Source: Symsagittifera roscoffensis
Lineage: Eukaryota > Xenacoelomorpha > Acoela > Convolutidae
Assembly: GCF_963678635.1 (NCBI RefSeq)
Contig: NC_087062.1
Location: forward strand, 17,039,789-17,103,788
DNA: 64,000 nucleotides
Direction of reading: 5' to 3'
The first letter of the stretch is position 1; every line of letters begins with the position of its first letter. The notes under the pieces were generated by a model that was given only the letters and a program-made list of their open reading frames with translations, made no database searches and was not told where the DNA came from. Both the position numbers and the translations under genes were made by a program. Positions 55,588 to 64,000 of the stretch are shown piece by piece.

Positions 55588-56905
55588 ACAAATAGGTAAC
55601 GAACATTTTTTCATTCAGTTATTACTTTTGCGAAAAAAAATTTTCTCGTAGGTTATTTAAAACCTTCCAATCAATTGCTTTGTCGCAATGAAGTATACAA
55701 AATGATACATTTTGAATTTAATAAAAAACAATTACCCGCATCCCTGTTTGGGCGTAAGTAATCGAATATAACAGACTTTTATGATAATTTTACCCCAATT
55801 ATAATTGATTATAGTTACCCAAAAAAGGTGCTTAAGGATCTATAATCGGTTATGATCGTGATAATTTCCAAAAGATTTAAATCTCTTATAATCGATTCTA
55901 ATTTATATAGTTCATACAAAAAACTGTTTATGTCATTTATAATCGATTATAATGGATTATAATCTCTTATTTTGCTTAAACTTTAAAATCACATCAAAAT
56001 TATATTTTAATTTTATCCCATTGGCTATTGTTTTTCTGTCAATAAAAAACTCCGGAAGCGAGATGCTTTGTCTCAGTTTGCTTCTGTTGAACACAAAATC
56101 ATACCTCAAAACAAAAGTTTCATAAATATCATTTCATGTTAGTCGTAAAGTTCCCGCGGTAGGTGAAAATAAATTGTTCGGAATAAATCAAAATACTACT
56201 GCAATTTCCTGATACTTTGGTGGTTTAAAAAGCTTAAAGTTCGCGTCATTACACGACTTCAACCGTGAAATGAAAACTTATAAAGAGCTATAAATTTGAA
56301 CCGATTTGAAAACTTTGAAAACATTTTTTTCAATTTTGACAAAAACCAACGTCTACAAAAGCATAAACTACAAGCAACTCAGATGCAAAATCGAAGAATA
56401 AATGGGCAAGCAAAAGTGATTATAATCAATAATAATTTATTATAAGGTATTTTTTGTGCACAACATATAAAATAGAAAATGTGATAAAACAATTGATTAT
56501 AATCTATTACAATCAATTGTGATTATATCAAAAAAGAAGATGAGGGACTAATCGATTATAATTTATTAAATTTTTTTCAATTGATTATTTTTTGATTTCA
56601 AAACTAGAGATTATAATCCAATACTTATTGAGTAAAATTGGCTTTTTTTTGAATTTCAGTAAGACTGTACTAAAATCATAATATAACCGATTATTAACGC
56701 TTGAAAATGGATGCGGGTCAGACCAAATTTTAAAAAACATGTTTCACCGTCTAGAATGATAACTTAAAAGGCAAAATTTCCGAAACGTGCCAACAAAAGC
56801 GATTATAGGATTTTCTCGAGGAAAGGAGGATTTTCCAAAAAGTTTAGAACATTTTGTCTATCTTTTTTTAGGTTGGCCAAATTGATTTTCTGAGTTTTCC
56901 CAAAT
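55588..56905. repeat. Region rich in TTATAATCGATTATAA palindromes
   Basis: Non-coding. ATAATCGATTATAA and variants recur near 55,850, 55,890, 55,940, 56,420, 56,490, 56,550 and 56,620, often paired with AATGGATTATAATC. No gene. Confidence 0.55.
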
Positions 56906-56909
56906 CACT

Positions 56910-57912
56910 AAAATACTTCTTCGTGACTTTGGTGCTTCAAAATTTGATTAGTTCTTGTACAAAATTTATCGAAATATTTTTGTAAGTTGGGTCATTATAT
57001 GAAACAATTTACTTCGTAAATATAAGTCTAGATCTTCAGTTTATAATTTTTTTAGCATGCTGAATATAAAATATTCTTTTTAAAAACTTCTTGGATATGG
57101 AAAAAAGTGCAAAAGTTGAGATGTAATGTATGTTTGTTTTTTTTCCTCTTACTGGTAATGGCGCTAGTGCTTTTGGGAAGTTTGTAGTATATTCTTTATT
57201 ATTAGTCTTTGACAAAATTTTAACTGGATATTTTTTAATTGCTCCGCTTATCCATGAAATTTTTTTCTCATAAAGTAACTGATCAACCTGCGTGCACTTG
57301 TTAGTCTTGTGGTATTTTTTACCAATCAAACGGTGTAGCTTGATCGGACCGGCTCGGCTTATTCGTTAATTGCTTTTTTGAATCTACTGAACAATCTCCC
57401 CCGTTTTCCGCATGTTGAAGGGGGAGATTGTTAAGTAGAACCAAAAAAGCAATTAACGAAGAAGTCGAGCCGGTCTGATCAAGCTACACGATTTGATTGG
57501 TAAAAAATAACACAAGACTAACAAGTGCACGCAGGTTGATCGGTTACTTTATAAGAAAAAAAAATTACGGATAAGCGGAGCAATTAAAAATATCCAGTTA
57601 AAATTTTGTCAAAGACTAAAAACAGAGATTATACTACAAACTTCCCAAAAGCACTCGCCCCATTACCAGTAAGAAGAAAAAAACAAACATTAATTATATC
57701 TCAAATTTTGCATGTTTTTCACATCTTAAAATTTTTTAAAAAGAATATTTTATATTCAGCATGCTAAAAATTATAAACTGAAGATCTAGACTTAACTTCT
57801 TGAAGTAAATTGTTTCATAAAATTACCCACCTTAAAAGAATATTTCGATAAATATTGTTCAAGAACTAATCAAATTTTGAAGCACCAAAATCACGGACAA
57901 GTATTTATCAAA
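56910..57912. repeat. Giant hairpin: two arms of about 490 bp, 17-nt loop
   Basis: Left arm about 56,910-57,402 and right arm 57,420-57,912 are inverted copies of roughly 90% identity with small indels. They meet at CAATCTCCCCC (57,392-57,402) and GGGGGAGATTG (57,420-57,430). The arms share GCATGCTGAATATAAAATATTCTTTTT, CTGGATATT and GCCGG(A/T)CTGATC-type blocks. A 97-codon frame in the left arm (minus) is broken in the right arm, so no gene is called. Confidence 0.88.
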
Positions 57913-58119
57913 TCAAGATATTGAAGTGGATTCTTCGAAAAAAAACAGATTGTATTAAATTTAAATCAATTTAAATCAGTTTTCAATCAGTATTGTCACT
58001 AAAAAGTTCGTAACAAGAATTCCAGCACGTACAGTAGTGGACAAAAAACGCAAATTCAAATTATCCATCGCATTTTTACAATATCGATTCAGAATGTCCA
58101 TAAAAAATGATTCTCTAGG
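57913..58119. other. Spacer
   Basis: Nothing recognised. Confidence 0.3.
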
Positions 58120-58127
58120 TCCATCTG

Positions 58128-58401
58128 CAGTAGCGGATTTAGGGGGGGGGGGGGGGGGGAGCGCGCCGAAAAAACCCGATTTTTTGGGGAAAAAATTCAA
58201 AATGTGCCTCAAAATGCCATTTTGGCCTCTTTTTTAAATTTTGCCTGCAGCACAGAAAATTTTGTCATATTAGGATCTTTATAATGATTTGGGAGAGCTC
58301 AGATAATCAATATTTGGTCGACCAAAAAAAATCTACAAAATTTTAATTTTTTTTTTGTAAATCCACCCCCCCCCCTCGAGAATTTCCTAGATCCACGCCT
58401 G
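58128..58401. mobile_element. hAT-like MITE with 8-bp target duplication
   Basis: Ends CAGTAGCGGATTTAGG and CCTAGATCCACGCCTG, flanked by TCCATCTG (58,120-58,127) and TCAATCTG (58,402-58,409), 7 of 8 identical. Contains a G18 run next to the left end and a C10 run near the right. Confidence 0.75.
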
Positions 58402-58409
58402 TCAATCTG

Positions 58410-58900
58410 AATGTCCACATCGATTCTCAATGACCAAATAGACCAAGAGCAAATATGCTGAGTTGTGGAAACGTGTCACCCTATAAATGCAATTGTCTCG
58501 TCGGAGCATCAAATTTTTCTACTCGGTGAAACGCCAAGATAAAAACTATTATATTGGTGAAAACTGGCCTTTTCAGACACGGAAAACTTCTTCCACTCAT
58601 ATAATCTTTCACTCTTAAACTGACGGAAGTTGAATTTATTTTCTGTTGGTTGATGTAGAATTTTTATAATAATATTGTGGTTTCCACGAATCGCAGAGGA
58701 GCTATTAATAGGCCTTAACAGTCCTGTCGAGGATAATACATTTGTATTATTTCCCCACATTCCAGACTGTCTTATTTTTGTTGAGTGCAGCTGATTTTTT
58801 TCGGCAAAAGGCCGTTTTTTTGTGTCCAGAACCTTCAAGTGGTACCACTATTGCAACCTAAAATTGGTCAGGCTGTGGTAGATCTGAAACTAGAGGTCAA
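58410..58900. other. Spacer
   Basis: A 109-codon frame on the minus strand (58,509-58,838) has no recognised domain and is not called. Confidence 0.3.
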
Positions 58901-58904
58901 GTGA

Positions 58905-59005
58905 GAGCTCGTCCTCGCACACTACCATTATCATGGCATGGGATCGAATACACGATCTGGCGCTTTCAAAGTGAACGCCTAACCAGTATGCTAAGTGCCT
59001 CTATG
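58905..59005 (-). repeat. tRNA-like sequence, probable SINE head or tRNA pseudogene
   Basis: Minus strand: GAGGCACTTAGCATACTGG carries an exact A-box match (TAGCATACTGG), followed at tRNA spacing by GTGTATTCGATCCC, a B-box with one mismatch. The acceptor ends do not pair well, so it is not a functional tRNA. SINE origin is inferred. Confidence 0.5.
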
Positions 59006-59341
59006 AAGTTAAAATCATAGGAGAAAAGTAAACAAAGTGGTCCTTGCAATGTCGAATTTCAGGGAGTGAATTTGCGTTTGATTTTGTCCAGTAGTGTATC
59101 AAAAACAAAAAATTCGAAAAAACTGAAGAAAAAAAACAAAACAAATTATTATTATTATCTAAATAGAAACAATGAGATGTCGATCACTAATCATAAAAAT
59201 CACCAAATTAAACTTTACCGCCCCATTCCAACCAATTCAGCCAAACTCTACATGACATAAAGGGCATATATGCATGCATTCTCATGTATCAATATAAAAT
59301 TTCACGCCTGATTATTTCATCACATAAAAAACATTGATATG
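59006..59341. other. Spacer
   Basis: Nothing recognised. Confidence 0.3.
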
Positions 59342-59672
59342 ACTCGGGTCTAGAATTTTTTTGAGGTGGAGGGGGTTTCAAAAAATTTTAATTAGGTCGA
59401 TCAAATTGAGTTACCGAGCGGTGCCAGAGCACTATAAAGACCCTATTGGGAGCTTTTTGGAACATTTTGACAAAAAAAATCGCGTTTTTTGGCTCGCACT
59501 CCCCCTCCCTCAAAATTAGTATTTATTGGCGCCTTTAGAAAAATTTTAGAGTCAGTTGGCCAAAAATGGATTTCTTAAAAAGTAACAAAGGGGGGACTCT
59601 TTGGGTCGGCAGGGGGTCGAATCCCTGAGGGAAGGAGGCGTCCGCCCCCCCCCCCCCCCTAAATCCGCCCCT
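59342..59672 (+). mobile_element. hAT-like MITE
   Basis: CTCGGGTCTAGAATTT left end, GACAAAAAAAATCGCGTTTTTT, GGCCAAAAATGGATTTCTTA, GGGTCGGCAGGGGGTCGAAT, C-rich run and AAATCCGCCCCTG right end. Nearly the same as 36,436-36,662. Confidence 0.65.
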
Positions 59673-59726
59673 GGTTCTAACTAATTAACTACTCTCACTG
59701 TCTATTATTCTTAGGTTAAACTATGC

Positions 59727-59896
59727 ACTTTATATGGCGTGTGGGGGTATTATTTTCATAAAAAATTTCAAATTCAGAAAAAAAAATTTCATTTTATTTT
59801 ATTTCATTGAATTTTTTAATGTTATTACGGCTCCATAAACCTTAATAGGCAGTCGGAACATTCAGGGTTTCGCCCTGATACGAGCAGTCTTGTTTC
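59727..59896 (+). mobile_element. HINE-like 3' fragment
   Basis: CTTTATATGGCGTGTGGGGG to GATACGAGCAGTCTTGTT. The 5' two thirds are missing. Confidence 0.7.
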
Positions 59897-60259
59897 GTCT
59901 ATAAGAGCCAATTGTTTTCTCTGGAAAAGAGACTATACGTTGTTTTATTCGCTGGGTAAGCTTTTGTCTACTGCCAACTAGTTCTTCAAACATCTCGTTG
60001 CGCCTCTGCCGCACAAAAATCTTAGTAATTTTCAAAAAATGAAAATGTGTTTAATATTTATTTCTAAATATATTCGCAGATGATCTATCAAAAGATATCT
60101 AGCTTGTCTAAGCATGCGCGCTGAAGGAAACAGTGAAGTAATACCAAAATTTAATTCTAATTCGAAGCAAATTTGAGTCATCGCGTTCCGCTTATGTAAA
60201 TAATATTACAGACATTTATCCAAACTCCTTATTACCACTAAAGCTTTTTAAAAGAAAAC

Positions 60260-60470
60260 AAAACTACTCGTATCAGGGCAAAGCCCTGAATGTTCCGACT
60301 GCCTTTTAAGGTTTTATGGAGCAGTAATAACATTTAAAAATTAAATGTAAGAAAAAATAAAATGAAATATTTTTTTCTTCTAAAATTTGATTTTTTTTGT
60401 GTGAAAATCATCCCCCCACACACCATACAAAGTATAAAAAGATAGATTTCGCTCCGTGTAACAAATCAAA
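60260..60470 (-). mobile_element. HINE-like 3' fragment, inverted
   Basis: AACAAAACTACTCGTATCAGGG to CCATACAAAGTATAAAAAGATAG, then a (TA)n run. It is truncated near the same point as the 59,727 fragment, and the two face each other. Confidence 0.7.
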
Positions 60471-60484
60471 TATATATATATATA

Positions 60485-60522
60485 TACAGGGGCGGATTTA
60501 GGGGGGGGGGAGTAAGGGGGGA
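60485..60522 (+). mobile_element. hAT-like MITE end fragment
   Basis: CAGGGGCGGATTTAGGGGGG next to a (TA)n run; only one terminus is visible. Confidence 0.5.
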
Positions 60523-60882
60523 TATATATTTCCATCAATGATATTTGAGTCAGTTCATATGTCTACCCAGCCACGAAACTTGAGAAAACTGAAAAGAGAA
60601 GATAAAATATGCGTTAGTTCTTAAGGTAAGCTTCAATTTTTTCTGAAAGAAAATAAAAACCATAAATTAGAGGAAAAATGAGTAGCAGATAAAATACATT
60701 AACCAAAGCTGAAAACGAGAACAAAACGGTAGCCTTTTCAGTGCCTTGTGTTTTTTAACTAGTTTTGTAGTAAGTTAGAGTACACAAGTTAATTTTTCGC
60801 AATATATATATAGACGTCTACAATCAGTACATCAAACAATATTCAATGAGTAATTTACGAAGTATAATTTCTTGACAGCCGA

Positions 60883-61311
60883 TTACTCCAAAATAGAATT
60901 TTCAGTTTCGTCTGTCCAACTTGGTGACCTTGAAACCGTTTTTGTTGGCGTCAACTTCGAGTCAGATGTCAGATCGTTAGAGTCATCGTCTGTCCTTGGG
61001 GTCTTTTTGCCTTTCTTCTTCGTTTTCTTGTCCTTTTTATGTCGCTTTTTACTTTCCAGTATTTCATCACCAGAGCTCACTCCTATATCTTTCTCTTCTC
61101 GCACTTTGTCGTTGTCTAGAAAATACTTCTCGTATGCGTTTACGATACTTCGTCTATGGGCTTCAGCAACGCTTCGCTTCTTTCGTTTCTCTTTGACAGG
61201 GTCGACTCTCTTTTTCATCACACAGTACCAGGCTAGCAAAGCGGCAACAACTAGAAGAATGATTGCAGCTGCAACTAGTCCGACTATCAGAGCTGTTTTG
61301 TTATTCGCCAT
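60883..61311 (-). CDS. Host-like single-pass membrane protein, 142 aa
   Basis: Uninterrupted ATG-to-stop frame outside any recognised element. A short N-terminus (MANNKT) leads into one membrane span at residues 7-28 (ALIVGLVAAAIILLVVAALL), probably a signal anchor, then a Cys/Lys stop-transfer (CVMKKR). The rest would be cytosolic: KEKRKKRSVAEAHRRS, a helix (VNAYEKYFLDND), an acidic link, a Lys-rich block (KKRHKKDKKTKKKGKK) and a Ser/Thr/acidic tail with SRSPSW, a possible phosphorylation site. I recognise no family. The start context CCAAGATGGCGA is optimal. It might be one exon of a longer gene, but start and stop are both present. Confidence 0.7.
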   Translation of the reverse strand: MANNKTALIVGLVAAAIILLVVAALLAWYCVMKKRVDPVKEKRKKRSVAEAHRRSIVNAYEKYFLDNDKVREEKDIGVSSGDEILESKKRHKKDKKTKKKGKKTPRTDDDSNDLTSDSKLTPTKTVSRSPSWTDETENSILE

Positions 61312-61318
61312 CTTGGTC
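61304..61318 (-). promoter_or_regulatory. CAAGATGGCGA start context (TISU/YY1-like)
   Basis: The start codon of the 142-aa gene lies in CCAAGATGGCGA. This is close to the TISU/YY1 motif SAASATGGCGGC known from animal genes with very short 5' UTRs. If used that way, transcription would begin within a few tens of bases upstream. Confidence 0.4.
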
Positions 61319-63609
61319 AGAAGTTATTCTAATATTCTGACGTTATGACGAGCTTTCACAACTCGGTTCAAAAAAGCTCAATACCGAATTAAACTTCGCT
61401 AGATAAACGGTGGAATTTTCATTTATTTATTAGCAAAAAGTAACAAAAAACCAATCGACGTTAAATACTTTTTTATTACGCAATAACTTTTGTAATTGAG
61501 GTAAGCTCTCATCCACATGAGAAGAAACTTCAGGTACATGCGACACTTTGTGACAACTTTTGACCCGAGTTCTGAAAGATCAACCGTTTACATTTTGTAA
61601 AAGCCAGCAAAGAAAAAAGTCAAAAAGATAAAAAGGTGTGAACTGTTTTTTAGTTCAGGTCATGGCAAATTTGAATAGTTACGTTCGATTGGCCCAACGA
61701 GTGACTCAGATAGAATAAGAGGATATAAATTAAGGAGTCGTGGTCAAACAAGAGCACAAGAGCACTGTCTGAACTGGTTTGCAAGCTTTAATTATGTTTT
61801 AGGCTAATCGAATCGAGCTACTGTATCCGTAACTGTGCACAACACATGGAAAGTGAGATAACTGGATTCAGAAAGTTTTTTAAATAATGAAAATTAAAAG
61901 GATTGGATGTGCAAAAAAAAATCAAATATATATTCAGAGGGACAGAAAAATGAGTCTACAAGTAATTGAGTCTGAAAACTTGAAGAGGTTTGTTTATTCA
62001 GTGATTATAAGTACAAATTGCCTACCAAAACTTACAACAATAAATTATATGACCAAGAGGACGCTAAACGAGCAATAACGCTCTTTTATTAGCACCCATT
62101 GACAAAATTGAGGAATAATGAGGAATAATGAGTGTTTTAACGCTTAACGTTTTTTGAGAAAACAAATCAGACTCATTATGCAGAAAAACAGACTCATTGG
62201 TTCAGTATTGTCGTTTATGAAAACTTAACAAATTTATAAGAAATGATTTTCTCTTCATTTTTTTTCTGAAAAAAATTAAGGATGCCACTGGATTTGACAA
62301 AAAGGTATATTTTTGTTGACTGGAAAACCAAGCTTTTTTGATGACGCTTGTTCTAGTACTGTGAAGGTTTAAAAGCCGTTGCGAGCAAGAATGTGAAGCT
62401 CTACGTCAGCAAAATTTTTCAAAACTCAATTGTTTTGACTTTGATTTGAAAAAAAGAACAATTCAAAACCCGTTTCAATCGAATTTTCATGAAACAAATC
62501 TACAATGAGAAAAATAATTTTGCAATCGATTGTGGCAAATTAACCATTTTGTTGTGAAATATACCGTTTTTATTGGATTTTTTAATTATCAAATCGATTG
62601 TAATCGATTGTATTTTATACTTGAATCAGTCGATTCGATAAATACTTAAATCCATTTTTGGCATACGTTTTGGTGCATACAATCTACAAATTTTAACGGT
62701 GTATATACCTTTTTTATGCAGATTTTATGCAAAAAATATACAGATTTGATGCAAATTGTCTAAAGATAAAATACAGGTTGTATACAGATTATATACAGAT
62801 CAAATACATTTTATCTACAGATTAGTTAGAGGTTATATACAGATTATATACAATTTTACGCCAATTTTACACTTATCATATTCATAAAACTCACTGATTT
62901 TTTCACCTTTCCCACATATCAAATGAAAATGCGTAAAAGGAAACTAAAATTATAACGAATGCTTTTCAATTTGTTTTAGTGCCTATGTTTGACGTAAAAC
63001 AAGCTATCGCAATCAGCTATTGAAAAAAATCAGCTGTCAAAAAACTATCGACAACTATCGAAATAGTTCTTCTATGATCTTTTAAATTATTTTTGTCAGT
63101 TCTATCTTATGAAAACACATCAAATAGATGGATCTTAAAAACAGCATTTAAAAAAGTTTAAAAATAAAAAATGAGAAGAATGAAAAAAAAATTTAACGCG
63201 GATGCCGTTAGGTTACAAAAAATTTGAGGGATCTCATGAAAATTTTGGTTTGCGACGAGGAACTCTTTTCAAGTAGCTTTGGCTCACTAAAACTTTGAGA
63301 GAGATTTTTTTCAAGTACAATATAATTGATTTGGTACAGATTCATGCATGCTATATACGGATTTTCAACAGCTAAAAAAACGTTTGCTAGACAATATATT
63401 TCAGTTTCTTGGAAATAAAACTCATTGATATGTTCTATATAAAATCCCTATATTATATATTTTAGTGTCTTAATGTGTTACATAAAATCTTTTTACGAGT
63501 ACAAAATCAGTATAAAAATAGATTATAATCGATTGCAATCTTAGTTTCGACAATTCGGGCTAGTGTGCATCGATGATTTGCTCAATGAGAACATTCCAAC
63601 GATTCATCA
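61319..63609. other. Non-coding region upstream of the host-like gene
   Basis: No further gene supported. 62,690-62,865 holds a degenerate tandem of TATACAGATTATATACAGAT-like units of 11-12 bp. ATCGATTGTAATCGATTG-type motifs occur near 62,593 and 63,518. Confidence 0.4.
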
Positions 63610-63613
63610 CTTA

Positions 63614-64000
63614 TTGTTCCGACTTTCGATACGAAAGTAACGGAATATTTGTGCTCGGGGTGAGTTTTTTTTTCTTCAGACAATTTTCGACTTTTTAACT
63701 AGCCATTTTTGACGGATTTTTTAAATATTCTTCGAAAAGTATTGTTGACCTGAGCTCAAATTTGAAAAGATATTTCACCTGTGATCATTTTTCGTAAAGT
63801 TACGGGGGTTTAAAGATTGCCATTTTGGCCAATTTGGGACAATTAACGCGCGATATATTTCGCGCTATTAACGTGTAAGCGGAGAGTTAATCCGTCTTAG
63901 AAATCGTTCCAAATTGGTTTAAAGAAGCTTATTTGCCATAAATGGTTTGTTACAAGGAGCGAAATTTATCCTTTTGCACTTTATATGGCGTGTGGGGTGA
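63614..64000 (+). mobile_element. HINE-like element, cut by window end
   Basis: GTTCCGACTTTCGATACGAAAGTAACGG start with intact 5' hairpin, through AACGCGCGATATATTTCGCGC to GGCGTGTGGGG. The 3' end lies beyond the window. Confidence 0.75.

Noticed and set aside
57036-57329. 97-codon ORF in the giant hairpin
   Set aside because: The mirrored arm is interrupted by stops and no domain is visible.
58905-59005. Functional tRNA gene
   Set aside because: Acceptor ends do not pair convincingly and the anticodon arm is not clear.
60872-61348. 158-codon ORF on the plus strand opposite the membrane protein gene
   Set aside because: It is the antisense shadow; the minus frame has a clear membrane span, charged tail and strong start context.

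Overview
The window looks like AT-rich DNA from an invertebrate animal, and almost all of it is transposable elements and their remains. The only stretch I read as a probable host gene is a single-exon, single-pass membrane protein near the right end (60,883-61,311, minus strand). I cannot name the species.

Region 1 (1 to about 14.6 kb) is most of a Maverick/Polinton, a large self-synthesising DNA transposon related to adintoviruses. The protein-primed DNA polymerase B runs leftwards off the window edge. Rightward genes follow: several small unknown ORFs and small membrane proteins, a possible exonuclease-like ORF, the packaging ATPase, a small conserved ORF, the DDE integrase, penton-like minor capsid protein, a pVI/pX-like basic protein, the major capsid protein and the adenain-like cysteine protease. 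Replication, integration, packaging, capsid and maturation functions are therefore all represented. Nearly every recognisable gene has one or a few breaks (TAA, TAG or TGA in frame, or a 1-2 nt shift), so this copy appears recently dead. Polinton-internal control features include arrays of CCAAT/ATTGG boxes, a 31-bp minisatellite, a TGATG stop-start overlap and acceptor-like TTTNAG sites between ORFs. An unidentified leftward ORF at 6,054-6,554 has a decayed homologue at about 32.0-32.4 kb.

Region 2 (15.3-24 kb) holds a repeat with CTGAAACTTACCAT motifs, then a degenerate Ty3/gypsy LTR retrotransposon (17,422-23,971) whose gag region carries a 99%-identical 465-bp tandem duplication.

Region 3 (24-46 kb) is gene-poor. 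It is dominated by about a dozen copies, in both orientations, of a roughly 530-bp non-coding element. A 5' hairpin, a 3' hairpin and an asymmetrical inverted repeat suggest a Helentron-type (HINE) family. It also contains a long-TIR element with TA target duplication, a degenerate MULE with ATAACCCC subrepeat TIRs, hAT-like MITEs and a GGATTCCGC palindrome array.

Region 4 (46.5-55.6 kb) is a degenerate BEL/Pao retrotransposon on the minus strand. One LTR is interrupted by a LINE fragment, and GGCCAA and GAGCGGTTT satellites lie inside the element. Region 5 (55.6-64 kb) has TAATCGATTA-rich DNA, a nearly 1-kb perfect-looking hairpin, a tRNA-like SINE fragment, more hAT MITEs and HINE fragments, the host-like gene, and a HINE cut by the window end.
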